Shown: positions 37,905-47,637, counted from the first letter of the stretch. The stretch: 50,965 nt of DNA from Candidatus Wolfebacteria bacterium (GCA_016188075.1 JACPIO010000005.1:1-50965), one strand, 5' to 3'. The notes: generated from the letters alone by a model not told the origin. Translations and numbers: made by a program.

Positions 37905-40900
37905 TTACCGCCTAAAGAAGTTGTTGACCATGGGTATCAGACGGCTGAACAAGGTGTTCACTTCGGCAAAGTAGTGCGCAAGAGGCGCGGCAGTGCTTGT
38001 GGTGCTACTAGATGGAAACTGACAAGTTGAACCGTTCCAAGTTCCGCCGGACCCTGCGCAGGCAGTTGCCGGATCAGTAGTGGTGCCGCCGCCGGAAGTC
38101 GAACTCACGCAACTTGTACCGTTCCAGTATTGATCAGACGGGCAAGTAGTAGTAGAAGTGGACTGGCAATATCCGGCGCCGCCTGATGGCGGAACATACC
38201 AGTACTGGCCCGAGGGACAAGTTGTGGTAGTACTTGATCTGCAGGTTTGCGTGGCTGAATCCCACCACTGGTCAGACGGACAAGAGGTAGTGGTTGAGCT
38301 AACACACGATGTGCCGTTCCAGTACTGGCCAGAGGGACAAGTAGTAGTAGAAGTGGACTGGCAATATCCGGCGCCGCCTGATGGAGGAACATACCAGTAC
38401 TGACCCGAGGGACAGGTCTGCGAGCCGCCAGTTGAACCACTGCAAGAGTATGTGGCACCACCGCCCGAGGGCTGACAGGTGTTCGGATCGGAATCAGACA
38501 TACAGTAGCCACCGCCCATAGAGTGGTACCCGGTAGGACACGATGAGGTGGTCGTTGAAGACACGCACGAACTCCCGCTCCAGTACTGACCGCTGGGACA
38601 ACTAGTGGTTGAGCCTGATCCATGCGCCTGACAGACGCTATTCGTATAATTAGTTTCGCTGGAAGCGCTCGAGTATTCGGCGCACCTCGAGGTGTCGTTG
38701 TTCAACATACAATACCCGGCCATCTCATGAGCAAAGCTCGGACATTGACTGCCGGATGTGGTGCTTGGCCGGCAGGATTGAGTGGCCGGATCCCACCACT
38801 GGCCCGAACCACAGGAACTAGTGGAGGTACAACGACTAGTGGCTCCATCCCACCACTGGCCAGACGGACAGGTCGTACCCGTGCCTCCGCTTGAACAGCT
38901 ATAAAGATAATTCGTCGCGCAATCTTTAACCGCGGTTGTCCCTGGAAGAACGTAGGAGGTCATGGCGCTATTAAACCAGGCATTGCCCATATTATGGCAA
39001 CCTGATCCCAAAAGCGATATAAGTTCGTTGGTGCAAGAACCGTAAGTAGTGCTTCCTGTTCCTGACGATCGAACACCATAACACTCCGAGGTGTTATATT
39101 CCGGATTAGCCGAATCAGTGCAGTTTGATTTCGGCTGACAGCTGCTTGTAGATGATTTCCAGTATTGGGTTGTCCAATCGCATTGACCGCTCCCGCCGCC
39201 GCCCGGATAAGTAGAATCACTCGCCGGACAATTGGTCGCGGTATAATTGCCGCCATTAGTGAGATAGCTCGGGTAGTTGTAATCGCATCTTCTTTCGTTA
39301 TTTAGCTGGCAATACCTTCGCCCAGTCGAATCCCAGCGGCTGTAGGAAAATCCGGGACAAGAATTGGCATCACCCGGATAACCGGAACCGCCCGTCCCTG
39401 TACCGGGAGAAGAGCAGCTCGGAGTTGTTACAGTATCGCCATATTTGGCTGACTTAGTCATTGGTCCGTCGCAGTAGGTCCGGTTGCCCGACGAATCGTT
39501 ATACATATAGTGGCAGCCGGAACCCAAAAGATTTATCAAGGAGCTGTCGCAGGTTTGACTGCCTCCGCCCGGGTAAGTGCCTGTTCCCGAAGCAGTGCAG
39601 TTGGCTCCGTCAAAATACTGACCAGACGCGCAGGCCCCTGCTCTTTGACATTTATCGGCATTAGGCATACCGAAATCAACGCTATTGGAATTGCCGGCAT
39701 CCGGCGTCCAAACATTGGAGCTTGACGGAACATTAACGCAAGCTTGCTTCAATGATTCGATTCGAGCGGTATCAGCATCGGCGCGAATCCAAGAACGAAG
39801 CCCTAAAGAATTCCAAGTTTGTTCTCTCTGGCCAGTTGGCGTTTGGCCACCGGGATAACCCGGACCGCTGCAACCCGAGGTAGCCGAAGTATCGCCCCGT
39901 TTGGCGGATTTACTCATTGGTCCGTCGCAATAGATAGAATTCCCGGACGAATCCGTAAACATTTGATGACACCCGGATCCAAGAACCGCTATCAAACTTT
40001 GATCGCAAGATGAAGACGGAGGATAAGGAGTCGGCGTCGGATAGGGATAGTTATAATTGCTGCAGCCCGCTATTCGGTCGGTCGCGCACTCCTTCACGGT
40101 TCGCGTTCCCACCAAAACATATCTGGTCATCGAGCTGTCAAAACGAGCATTGGGACTTTCGAACATCGAATGGCAACCGGGTATTAAACTCTCCAACTCC
40201 CGACAAGCATCGTCGCCGGGGTAAGGATAAGGACCGGGAGACGGCGGCTGGGTACCTTCCGGAACGCAATTATAATAAGTTCCGCATTCCGGCGAAGACC
40301 AACTGACAATTTTCCGCTGGCCAGCCGGACAGGTATCAACTGTTGGCAGAGCCGGACAGACTGTTGGCCGCGGCTGCGGATAGTAAACAGTTTGCGGCAC
40401 AGAACAAATTTGTTTGGCTTTCAGGAAATCTCCGGACTGAAGAGCCGCGAAACATTCCGGACTCGGACCAACCGGCCCGGGACCGGGATAGTAGGAATCA
40501 GGATAGTATCCGGGACCAGGCTGGGTAAACCCGGGATATTGTCCGGGCGGAATTCCGCCCTGGCCCGGCGGCTGAAATCCGGGATAAGGACCTTGTCCCG
40601 GAAACGAATAGGGAACTCCCTCGCTTCTTTGCTTAACAGTTTGCGGAGTGACAAAAATCGCCGGTTGTTCCAATCTCTGATTATATTGCTCAAAACGGCT
40701 GACTGCTTCCTGGCCGGTGAAAACTCCCTGCTTGGCGCCGAAAGAAATACATTCCGGACCGTGCGCCGGATCCGAACAATACTTAAAACATTCTTCAGGC
40801 GAACGGCAACCGCCCGGACCGCCCGCCACCTGAAACACTTGTTCAAACTCTCTGGCTTTAGAGGAAAACCTTTCCCCTTCTTCAATATGACCTTTTATTT

Positions 40901-42167
40901 CGGCAACAATTCTTCTGGCTTCAAACGACTGACCGGCAATGGCCTCTAACCGCGGCAAAGCTCTCCTTGAACCCTCTAAACACTTTTGACCGATTTCCTG
41001 ATTGAATCTGCCTTCTTCGCAACGAAACGGATCAAAGCCGATCTCGGCTCTCATTATTTCGTCAATTTGACGCATTACTCTAAAATCACCCCTCTCGGCT
41101 TCGGGTATAAATCGTTCGCAGGCATCCGGATTATTGCGGCAATCGTCAAAATTAACCGGTTCTCGGGCCACTGACTCCAAAAGAGTGAGGCCGCGTTCTA
41201 CCTCGACTTGAGAAACAAAACCATTTTTGACGGCGAAGTTACCGCAGGCTTTAGCCAATCCCAAATCCCGATTTTGAAAAGCGGTGTCGCAAGTCCCCCT
41301 GATAGCGTCTCGACCGGTAATGGTTCGGCCGTCCGGAGTCGTAAAAGTAAAGCTTTCAACAGCCTTTTTATAGCGGTTTTCCACTTTAACTACTTCTTGG
41401 CGCGCTTCAGATAAAGTTCTTGCTCCATCCTCGCCAAAGAAACGTTTGGCGATTTCGTCGCAGACCGCTGGCGAGCCCGGACGAAGACAGATAACGCCGA
41501 TCTCGTCAGGCGTCTTGCCTACTTCGCTGTATTCGCCCCGATCCAGAGCTTTTTGGAAATCAGAAACACCGCCAGCTCTTTCCACTCCTTTCAATCTGTC
41601 TTCGGAAACATAAACTTTTACCGCGTCTTTTCGTCCGGATAATTTTTGAGCGGCGTTAAGACAGCTCTCCAGTTGTTCGCGCGTTAAAGATGAAGCCGGC
41701 TGAGTGCAGATATTAATGTTCACGCCGGCGCTCTTCACTTCGCTCGCAATGGTCTCGGCGGCTCTCACGGCTTGACTGGTGACGCCGAACTGCCGAGCCA
41801 GACCGGGTTTATTCTTTAAAAGCTCGCTGGCTAACTTGATAACTTCCTCTTCAAAATTCTCGTCGCCCGCCTGCTCTAATCGAGAGATAACTTCCTTCTT
41901 AAAAGATTGAGCTAATTCTTTTTTGACGGGATCTTTGTCGTAGACTTTATATTTCTCCGCGATCTCCAGTCCTTTCTCAAAATTCTGATCAAACGCGGCG
42001 GCGCATTGAGCCCTTGAAACGCAGCCAAGCTCCTGCGCCATCATCGTAAGTTCCGGCGGGATATCGCTCGCCGCGGTCTGCGCGGAGACTGATTGAATCC
42101 AAATCAATCCCACGAACAAAATGCCAAAAACAAAAAAATTTTTACAACAAGAAGATTGTCCCTTCAT
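37905..42167 (-). CDS. Giant secreted Cys-rich repeat protein, 1420 aa
   Basis: Signal peptide 'KNFFVFGILFVGLIWIQSVSAQ|TA'. The N-terminal ~500 residues are helical with paired cysteines (CVSRAQC, CTQP...ESC, CRNNPDAC, 'CRSPEECFKYCSDPAHGPEC'), the spaced-Cys pattern seen in CPR surface proteins. Then a Pro/Gly/Tyr linker (YPGFQPPGQGG...), Cys modules with 'LIPGCHSMF' or 'LLGSGCH.M' and 'KSAKRGDT', and at the C-terminus tandem 'CPSGQYWNGTSCVSS' units. The repeats are recent enough to show at DNA level (38.1-38.4 kb). It ends 'RLIPMVNNFFRR'. A large disulfide-rich surface fibre or adhesin is likely. The NPF anchor gene lies seven bases upstream. Confidence 0.78.
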   Translation of the reverse strand: MKGQSSCCKNFFVFGILFVGLIWIQSVSAQTAASDIPPELTMMAQELGCVSRAQCAAAFDQNFEKGLEIAEKYKVYDKDPVKKELAQSFKKEVISRLEQAGDENFEEEVIKLASELLKNKPGLARQFGVTSQAVRAAETIASEVKSAGVNINICTQPASSLTREQLESCLNAAQKLSGRKDAVKVYVSEDRLKGVERAGGVSDFQKALDRGEYSEVGKTPDEIGVICLRPGSPAVCDEIAKRFFGEDGARTLSEARQEVVKVENRYKKAVESFTFTTPDGRTITGRDAIRGTCDTAFQNRDLGLAKACGNFAVKNGFVSQVEVERGLTLLESVAREPVNFDDCRNNPDACERFIPEAERGDFRVMRQIDEIMRAEIGFDPFRCEEGRFNQEIGQKCLEGSRRALPRLEAIAGQSFEARRIVAEIKGHIEEGERFSSKAREFEQVFQVAGGPGGCRSPEECFKYCSDPAHGPECISFGAKQGVFTGQEAVSRFEQYNQRLEQPAIFVTPQTVKQRSEGVPYSFPGQGPYPGFQPPGQGGIPPGQYPGFTQPGPGYYPDSYYPGPGPVGPSPECFAALQSGDFLKAKQICSVPQTVYYPQPRPTVCPALPTVDTCPAGQRKIVSWSSPECGTYYNCVPEGTQPPSPGPYPYPGDDACRELESLIPGCHSMFESPNARFDSSMTRYVLVGTRTVKECATDRIAGCSNYNYPYPTPTPYPPSSSCDQSLIAVLGSGCHQMFTDSSGNSIYCDGPMSKSAKRGDTSATSGCSGPGYPGGQTPTGQREQTWNSLGLRSWIRADADTARIESLKQACVNVPSSSNVWTPDAGNSNSVDFGMPNADKCQRAGACASGQYFDGANCTASGTGTYPGGGSQTCDSSLINLLGSGCHYMYNDSSGNRTYCDGPMTKSAKYGDTVTTPSCSSPGTGTGGSGYPGDANSCPGFSYSRWDSTGRRYCQLNNERRCDYNYPSYLTNGGNYTATNCPASDSTYPGGGGSGQCDWTTQYWKSSTSSCQPKSNCTDSANPEYNTSECYGVRSSGTGSTTYGSCTNELISLLGSGCHNMGNAWFNSAMTSYVLPGTTAVKDCATNYLYSCSSGGTGTTCPSGQWWDGATSRCTSTSSCGSGQWWDPATQSCRPSTTSGSQCPSFAHEMAGYCMLNNDTSRCAEYSSASSETNYTNSVCQAHGSGSTTSCPSGQYWSGSSCVSSTTTSSCPTGYHSMGGGYCMSDSDPNTCQPSGGGATYSCSGSTGGSQTCPSGQYWYVPPSGGAGYCQSTSTTTCPSGQYWNGTSCVSSTTTSCPSDQWWDSATQTCRSSTTTTCPSGQYWYVPPSGGAGYCQSTSTTTCPSDQYWNGTSCVSSTSGGGTTTDPATACAGSGGTWNGSTCQFPSSSTTSTAAPLAHYFAEVNTLFSRLIPMVNNFFRR

Positions 42168-42174
42168 ATTTTAA

Positions 42175-42456
42175 TTATTCCGCAAAAGGATTAAGAGCTT
42201 TTTGGGCGTCCGAGAAAGGATTCGCTTTCACGCCTTCCAGGGGATTGGCCACCTGGAAAGGATTGGCGGCTTTCGCCGCTTCTTCCGCCGCTTTTTTCCC
42301 GACCTCTTCTTGAGTGGTTTTGGCGTCAGCCAGAGCTTGATCGTAACCGGTCTGGTAACTGATTTTAACCTTTAAAGTTCCGTACCAGTAACCCACTCCC
42401 AGCCCAACCACCAAAAGCAAAACTCCGACTAAAAAAAACTTTGTACTAACTCCCAT
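42175..42456 (-). CDS. Membrane-anchored NPF-motif protein, 93 aa
   Basis: One membrane span (TKFFLVGVLLLVVGLGVGYWYG), a helix 'YQTGYDQALADAKTTQEEVGKKAAEEAAKAA' and a tail with three NPF and one NPL ('NPFQVANPLEGVKANPFSDAQKALNPFAE'). The 148-aa protein before the 912-aa secreted protein shares the anchor plus NPF layout. It is in one unit with the 1420-aa gene, seven bases apart. It may tether or chaperone the large protein; this is inferred only from the repeated pairing. Confidence 0.7.
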   Translation of the reverse strand: MGVSTKFFLVGVLLLVVGLGVGYWYGTLKVKISYQTGYDQALADAKTTQEEVGKKAAEEAAKAANPFQVANPLEGVKANPFSDAQKALNPFAE

Positions 42457-42590
42457 ATTATTTTATAAAATTACTAAAGAGTTTTATATCTTCGACCTTA
42501 TTTAAAGTTAATTGCTATTTCATTAATTATACAAGTTCGAGCGAGGTTGAAACAAGAGGAGTTATCCACAGGCGGAAATTTCACCCCTGC

Positions 42591-45239
42591 TTAATTTTTC
42601 AGCAACCTTTTCCGATAAAAGACCTTTCTTAACTCTTCAACAACCAAAATAGAAGAGGCGACAGGCACTATAATCAACCATTCATTCAGAGTAAGCGGGG
42701 TTGTCCGCAAAAATCTCTGCATCAGCGGGTTATAGACCGCGAAAATCTGGAGGAAAACGATGAAAAGCGTCGCCATAACCAAAAACTTGTTGGAAAATGG
42801 ATTGAGCTCAAAGATTGATTTTGATTCGTGCCGGCAGTTCCAGGCGTTAAACCACTGAAAAACGGCGAGCGTCGTCAAAGATAAAGTCAAAGCCCGGGGA
42901 AGATCAAAGCTGAAATACCTTTGAAAAATAAAAATGGTGCCGATCATCATCGGCAGCGCCATCAAAAGCATCCTTTGGAGCGTCAACCGATCAATGAGAT
43001 ATTTTTTCGGCCGTTCAAAGTCGCTGTTTAACAAACCCTCTTCTTTCGGCTCCATGGCGAGCGCCACAGTCAAAAAGCCGTCCGTCACGAAATTCAACCA
43101 GATAATTTGAACCGGCAGGACGGGCAACGGATAACCCAAAAACATCGCCGCGGCAATCGTCAAAACCTCTCCCAGGCTCGTGGAAAAAAGATAAAGAATT
43201 ACTTTTTTAATGGTCTTATAGATGCTCCGACCTTCTTCCACGGCGAAAACGATGCTTCCAAAATTATCGTCGAGCATCACAATGTCCGCCGCCTCTTTGG
43301 CAACCTCGGTTCCGATTTTCCCCATCGCCACTCCCAGGTCAGCCGCGACGAGCGACGGCGCGTCATTCACGCCGTCCCCGGTCATCGCCACAATTTCGCC
43401 GCGCTCTTTATAAGCCTTAATAATTCGCAATTTATGTTCGGGCGTTACGCGCGCGAAAACCGAAACCCGACCGATTTTTCGGGAAAGTTCCGCGTCGGTC
43501 AATTTGTCCACTTCCGGGCCGGTAAGAATTAAATCTCCTTTTTTATAAATGCCGGCTTCTCGGGCAATGGCCTCGGCCGTTATTTTGTGATCTCCGGTTA
43601 CGACCGTAAGCCGAATGCCGGCCGCGGTGGTTTTCTCGACCGCTTCTTTTACTTCGGGCCGCAGAGTATCTTTCATTCCCAGAAACCCGGCAAAAATCAG
43701 AGAACCGATATTTTTCGGATCAAACACTTCGGGAATGTCGTTTCTGTAAGCCAAAGCCACTACTCGAAGTCCGACCTCCGACATCCGGGAAAAAACCGAT
43801 TCCAGCCGACCTCTTTCCTCTCGAGACAAAAGGGAAAGTTCGAGAATAATCTCCGGAGCTCCGGCCAAAACCAATAATCTCTCGCTCAAGGAACCGCGAA
43901 TGCTCGCGTGATATTTTAAGCGATAGTCAAAGGGAATTTCGGCAACCGACGGCAATTCCCCGTCCAATGCTTCCTTGTGAAAACCCAGCTTTTGACTAAA
44001 CGCGAGCATCGCCGCCTCGGTGGGATCGCCCAAAACCCTCCATTCCTTAAGTTCTTCGGAAAACATTATCCGCGCGTTCGACGAGAGGGCGGCCAATTTC
44101 CCCAAGAGGAGCAATTCGGGATGATTGACCGCGTCAACGGCTTTTTTAGCGAGCCATACTTCGCCTCGGGGTTCATATCCGTTGCCGGCAATTTCAAAAA
44201 TTTTTCCGTCCGCGTAGACCTCCCGAGTCACTAATTCATTTTTAGTCAGGGTTCCGGTTTTATCCACGGCAATGAGACGCGCTTGCCCCAACGCTTCCAC
44301 GGCCTGAAGTTTTTTGATTAAAGCGTTCTGTTTCGACATCCTCCAGACTCCGGTTGCGAGAACCAGCGTTATTACAATAGGAAGACCCTCGGGAATAATG
44401 GAAACCGAAAGGGCAACCGCGGTCAAAAACATTGTTTTTAGGGATTTATCCAAAATTATTCCCCAAAACAAAAGCACGGAGCTCACGGATAAAACCGCCG
44501 CCATAATCAGCCGGGAAAGAGAACGAATATTCGCCCGCAGAGGAATCTCCGTATCAATCCTCGCGACCTCTTTGGCGATTTTGCCCAGCGCCGTCTCGTA
44601 TCCGGTCGCGGTCACAATCGCCCGGCCGTTGCCGGAGACAATGGGCGTGCCTTTAAAAACCATGTTCCGCTGATCAGGGATGGGCAGTTCGGATTTGGGA
44701 AGAATCTCGGAGAATTTGCTGACCGGGCCTGATTCTCCGGTAAAAGAAGACTCGTCAACTTTTAAACTGCGGGCGACCAGGACTCGCGCGTCCGCCGAAA
44801 CCTTTTCGCCTTCTTGAAGAATGACGATGTCGCCCGGAACGACCGCGGCGTCCGGAATAATCGTTTCTTTTCCGTTCCGCAGAACCACCGCCTTGGTTTC
44901 GGCGAATTTCCTTAGGGCGATCAAAGTGTTTTGCGCCCGGCCTTCTTGGACGGTGCCGACGACGGCGTTAAAAAAAAGCACCGCGAGGATAACGGAGCCG
45001 TCAATAATTTCTCCGACCGCGAAAACAACCGCGCTCGCGGCGACAAGAATGTAAATCAAAGGGCTTTGAAATTGACCGAGAAAGATTGCGGCGAGACTGG
45101 CGGCTTTCGCTTCCGGCAATTTATTGGGGCCGTATTTTTTGAACCGGAGACTCGCCTCCTCCTCGGTTAATCCGCGCTCGGAAGAGTGAAGAGATTGAAT
45201 AACCTCAAAAGACGATTTTGTCCACCATTGATTTTCCAC
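42591..45239 (-). CDS. P2-type cation-transporting ATPase (Ca2+-ATPase-like)
   Basis: The 882-aa pump has the N-terminal cation ATPase domain ('GLTEEEASLRFKKYGPNKLPE'), 'KVDESSFTGESGPVSK' (TGES, ~168), the ion-site helix 'SIIPEGLPIVITLVLATGVWRM' (PEGLP, ~281), 'LIAVDKTGTLTKNELV' (~324), 'AMTGDGVNDAPSLVAADLGVAMG' and a six-helix C-terminal cation ATPase domain ('PVQIIWLNFVTDGFLTVALAMEP'). This is the PMCA/SERCA-like bacterial group, exporting Ca2+ or Mn2+; the exact ion is inferred. No regulator is adjacent. glgA lies upstream with an 11-base gap. Confidence 0.93.
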   Translation of the reverse strand: MENQWWTKSSFEVIQSLHSSERGLTEEEASLRFKKYGPNKLPEAKAASLAAIFLGQFQSPLIYILVAASAVVFAVGEIIDGSVILAVLFFNAVVGTVQEGRAQNTLIALRKFAETKAVVLRNGKETIIPDAAVVPGDIVILQEGEKVSADARVLVARSLKVDESSFTGESGPVSKFSEILPKSELPIPDQRNMVFKGTPIVSGNGRAIVTATGYETALGKIAKEVARIDTEIPLRANIRSLSRLIMAAVLSVSSVLLFWGIILDKSLKTMFLTAVALSVSIIPEGLPIVITLVLATGVWRMSKQNALIKKLQAVEALGQARLIAVDKTGTLTKNELVTREVYADGKIFEIAGNGYEPRGEVWLAKKAVDAVNHPELLLLGKLAALSSNARIMFSEELKEWRVLGDPTEAAMLAFSQKLGFHKEALDGELPSVAEIPFDYRLKYHASIRGSLSERLLVLAGAPEIILELSLLSREERGRLESVFSRMSEVGLRVVALAYRNDIPEVFDPKNIGSLIFAGFLGMKDTLRPEVKEAVEKTTAAGIRLTVVTGDHKITAEAIAREAGIYKKGDLILTGPEVDKLTDAELSRKIGRVSVFARVTPEHKLRIIKAYKERGEIVAMTGDGVNDAPSLVAADLGVAMGKIGTEVAKEAADIVMLDDNFGSIVFAVEEGRSIYKTIKKVILYLFSTSLGEVLTIAAAMFLGYPLPVLPVQIIWLNFVTDGFLTVALAMEPKEEGLLNSDFERPKKYLIDRLTLQRMLLMALPMMIGTIFIFQRYFSFDLPRALTLSLTTLAVFQWFNAWNCRHESKSIFELNPFSNKFLVMATLFIVFLQIFAVYNPLMQRFLRTTPLTLNEWLIIVPVASSILVVEELRKVFYRKRLLKN

Positions 45240-45250
45240 AAGCTATAACT

Positions 45251-46762
45251 CTAATTTTCACGCTTCGCGCGGATGACGCTTTCGAAAAGCGCCGAATACT
45301 CTTTGGCGGAACGATCCCACGAAAAATCTTTCTCCATAGCGCGCTTTTCCAGATTAAGCCAAGCCGAACGGTATTGCCAACTAACAAAGGCCCGGGTCAT
45401 CGCGATAAGCAGGGCGTTTGGTTCAAAATCGTCAAAAAGGAAACCGGTGCCTTTACTCTCCTCGGGAACATAATCTTCAATCGTATCAGCCAGACCGCCC
45501 GTGCGCCGCGCCACCGGAACGGCCCCAAACCGCATCGCCTCCATTTGCGTGAGCCCCGAGGGTTCAAATTTTGACGGGACTAAAACGACATCCGAGCCGG
45601 CGTAAATCTGATGCGGAAGCACTTCGTCAAATTGCAGGTGCAATCTTACCTGCGAAGAAAACTTTTTTTCGAATTCCTGAAACATATTCATAATTTCCGC
45701 GTCCCCCGTACCGACGACGATAAGTTCGGCGCCGGTCGTTTTTAAAAACTCCCCCAGTATCGGCAAAAGCAGAGCAAATCCCTTTTGCCGAACCAGGCGC
45801 GAAACGATTCCCATCATAAAAATATTTTCCCCTTGGGGAAGTCCAAACCGCTGCTGGAGCGCGAGTTTATTCCGAACTCTGGACGCGATTGTTTTCATAG
45901 TGTAATTTTTCGCGAGACAACCATCCGTTGCCGGATCATTCGTATCATAATCAATGCCATTCAGAACGCCGTAGAGTTTTCCTCTCTTTTCGCGAAGCAG
46001 CGCGTCCAATCCTTCGCCAAATTCTTCCGTGGTTATTTCCTTCGCGTAGGCCGGAGAAACCGTGTTCACGATATCCGCGTACATAATTCCTCGGCGCATG
46101 GCGTTCACAAAAGGCATCCGCTCCCCGAAAAAGTCCGGAATCGAACCGTATCCGTCGTCATGTTCGGTCTCCTCTAAAAATTGAGAGGGCCTTATCGTCC
46201 CTTGAGAGGAAAGATTATGAATGGAAAATAAGGTGGCGATGGATTCTAACCCCGCGCAATCTCGGTAATCGGTCTTAAGAAAATTGGGCAAATATCCGGT
46301 CATCCAGTCGGTCGCGACAACTACCTCCGGCATCCATTCGCGCGAAACATTTAGGAATTCGAGGCAACCGCGCGAAAGAAGCGCGAATCTTATCCGATCA
46401 TCCCCGTAACCGTAAACATTGGCGCGAAGCTCGTAATATTCCTGATTTTCGAGAAAATAAGTGGTGACCGGACTGGACGGCTCATTCGTGGAATTAAACT
46501 TACGAACGTTGCAAATCAACCGCTTGCCTTCGTTATTCGGCGCCGTAGGAATCTCTAAGCCTTGAAAGACATAAGGAAAACGAGACGGGTTTTCAATCGT
46601 GCCGTAAAGCGGGAGCATGACGCGGACCTCGTGGCCTAAGGCGGCCAGAGCGCGAGGCAGCGCGAACATCACTTCGCCCAATCCCCCCACTTTTACAAAC
46701 GGCGCTTCTTCCGTGGTAACGAAAAGAATTTTAAATTTGGGTTTACGCGTGAAGAGCTTCAT
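45251..46762 (-). CDS. glgA: Glycogen/starch synthase (GT5)
   Basis: The 503-aa enzyme has the GT5 start 'KILFVTTEEAPFVKVGGLGEVMFALPRALAALGHEVRVMLP' with the KVGGL ADP-glucose motif, 'ATDWMTGYLPNFL', 'FSIHNLSSQG', 'TVSPAYAKEITTEEFGEGLDALL', 'GVLNGIDYDTNDP' and the donor-site 'LVPSKFEPSGLTQMEAMRFGAVPVARRTGGLADTI'. It elongates alpha-1,4-glucan with ADP-glucose. No glgC, glgB or phosphorylase is in the window. TAAAAT seven bases before the ATG indicates a leaderless mRNA. Confidence 0.92.
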   Translation of the reverse strand: MKLFTRKPKFKILFVTTEEAPFVKVGGLGEVMFALPRALAALGHEVRVMLPLYGTIENPSRFPYVFQGLEIPTAPNNEGKRLICNVRKFNSTNEPSSPVTTYFLENQEYYELRANVYGYGDDRIRFALLSRGCLEFLNVSREWMPEVVVATDWMTGYLPNFLKTDYRDCAGLESIATLFSIHNLSSQGTIRPSQFLEETEHDDGYGSIPDFFGERMPFVNAMRRGIMYADIVNTVSPAYAKEITTEEFGEGLDALLREKRGKLYGVLNGIDYDTNDPATDGCLAKNYTMKTIASRVRNKLALQQRFGLPQGENIFMMGIVSRLVRQKGFALLLPILGEFLKTTGAELIVVGTGDAEIMNMFQEFEKKFSSQVRLHLQFDEVLPHQIYAGSDVVLVPSKFEPSGLTQMEAMRFGAVPVARRTGGLADTIEDYVPEESKGTGFLFDDFEPNALLIAMTRAFVSWQYRSAWLNLEKRAMEKDFSWDRSAKEYSALFESVIRAKREN

Positions 46763-46769
46763 AGATCAT

Positions 46770-46775
46770 ATTTTA
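46770..46775 (-). promoter_or_regulatory. -10 box of glgA, leaderless start
   Basis: TAAAAT on the minus strand, seven bases before the ATG at 46762. Confidence 0.55.
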
Positions 46776-46799
46776 CCATAATAGCCCGGTTTTTACTCA

Positions 46800-46821
46800 A
46801 TACGCCACCCGGGTGGCGCAT
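46800..46821. repeat. ATACGCCACCC palindrome, copy 1
   Basis: ATACGCCACCC-GGGTGGCGCAT, one mismatch from a perfect 22-bp palindrome. A second copy lies at 48537-48562; the two bracket the TspO/sRNA/NYN region. Confidence 0.7.
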
Positions 46822-46828
46822 TCGTAGA

Positions 46829-47398
46829 TTAGTTCAATATCCAAATCGAATAGTTCAGATATGAGGCAAAGCTGACCCAAAGAATATAGGGTAAAAGCAA
46901 ATACGCGGAAGCTTTTGAAATCCGATAAAAATTTATGATTGTGAATAAAATCGCAACCCACAGCGCTAAAATTTCAAAAAAAGCCAGGTCCGGTGATTTC
47001 AAACCGAAAAATATAAGAGACCACAAAATATTTAAAAATAGCTGAATGCCGAAAATAGCGATTGCGTTTTCCTTTTGCCAAGAACCAATCCAAAGACGTT
47101 CCGATAAATAATTCCAAGCTTTCCGCTTTCCTTCGCAAATGTGATTTTTAACTTTCCAATCATTTTTCCAAACGAGGTATAACGCGATACCCATGAGCGC
47201 GTAAAGCGTCGTCCATACGGGACCAAATACCCAGCTCGGAGGGTTTAAAGCCGGCTTTATGAGCCCGGCGTACCAAGATTGCCCTGAGCCCGCCGAATGG
47301 GTGGGAATCGCGGAAACGGTAAAAACCGAACCGATTATACCGGCGAGCTCGGAAACGGCAATGGCGATAACGAATTTAAAAGCGTTGTTTAGCTTCAT
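46829..47398 (-). CDS. tspO: TspO/MBR family membrane protein
   Basis: The 189-aa protein has five hydrophobic segments and the TspO signatures 'WYAGLIKPALNPPSWVFGPVWTTLYALMGIALYLVW' and 'IFGIQLFLNILWSLIFFGLKSPDLAFFEILALWVAILFTI', ending 'LLPYILWVSFASYLNYSIWILN'. TspO proteins bind porphyrins or sterols and are linked to tetrapyrrole and stress responses; the ligand here is unknown. An insert (VKNHICEGKRKAWNYLSERLWIGSWQKEN) lengthens the loop after helix 3. Ends eight bases past the palindrome at 46.8 kb. Confidence 0.9.
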   Translation of the reverse strand: MKLNNAFKFVIAIAVSELAGIIGSVFTVSAIPTHSAGSGQSWYAGLIKPALNPPSWVFGPVWTTLYALMGIALYLVWKNDWKVKNHICEGKRKAWNYLSERLWIGSWQKENAIAIFGIQLFLNILWSLIFFGLKSPDLAFFEILALWVAILFTIINFYRISKASAYLLLPYILWVSFASYLNYSIWILN

Positions 47399-47437
47399 AA
47401 ACTAAAACTAATTCATCCCATAAACTAATTCATCCCA

Positions 47438-47463
47438 TAGCGGTTGGTTCAAACCAACCGCTA
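47438..47463. repeat. Perfect 12-bp inverted repeat
   Basis: TAGCGGTTGGTT, CA, AACCAACCGCTA, upstream of tspO and after a short tandem AACTAATTCATCCCAT direct repeat (47407-47437). Confidence 0.6.
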
Positions 47464-47505
47464 CGGAGGCGAACGATTTACTACTCTCAATAATTCTAAA
47501 TAATT

Positions 47506-47637
47506 CTAATCCCTGCCCCGTAGCTCCGCCAACTTGCCCCGTAGGGAATTTGCCTGTCCCGCTGGAAGCTTGCTTTCCTGCGGGATTCTCCTTCGGGAAA
47601 GTAGATGGTATCGGAGCCGCTCTTTTTCTTCGTCCAT
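47506..47637 (-). CDS. 43-aa basic peptide, possible small gene or remnant
   Basis: The frame begins MDEEKERLRYHLLSRRRIP and ends GKLAELRGRD. A TATAAA seven bases before the ATG would give a leaderless mRNA like the core genes. A shortened copy starting MDEEKERPRYH lies at 48443-48523. The two copies share direct repeats at DNA level, so this may be a small duplicated gene or a repeat that happens to be open. No family recognised. Confidence 0.35.
   Translation of the reverse strand: MDEEKERLRYHLLSRRRIPQESKLPAGQANSLRGKLAELRGRD

Noticed and set aside
38105-40949. Several 60-185 aa ORFs antisense or frame-shifted in the 1420-aa gene
   Set aside because: Shadows of a low-complexity, GC-balanced repeat gene; no ribosome site, no domain.
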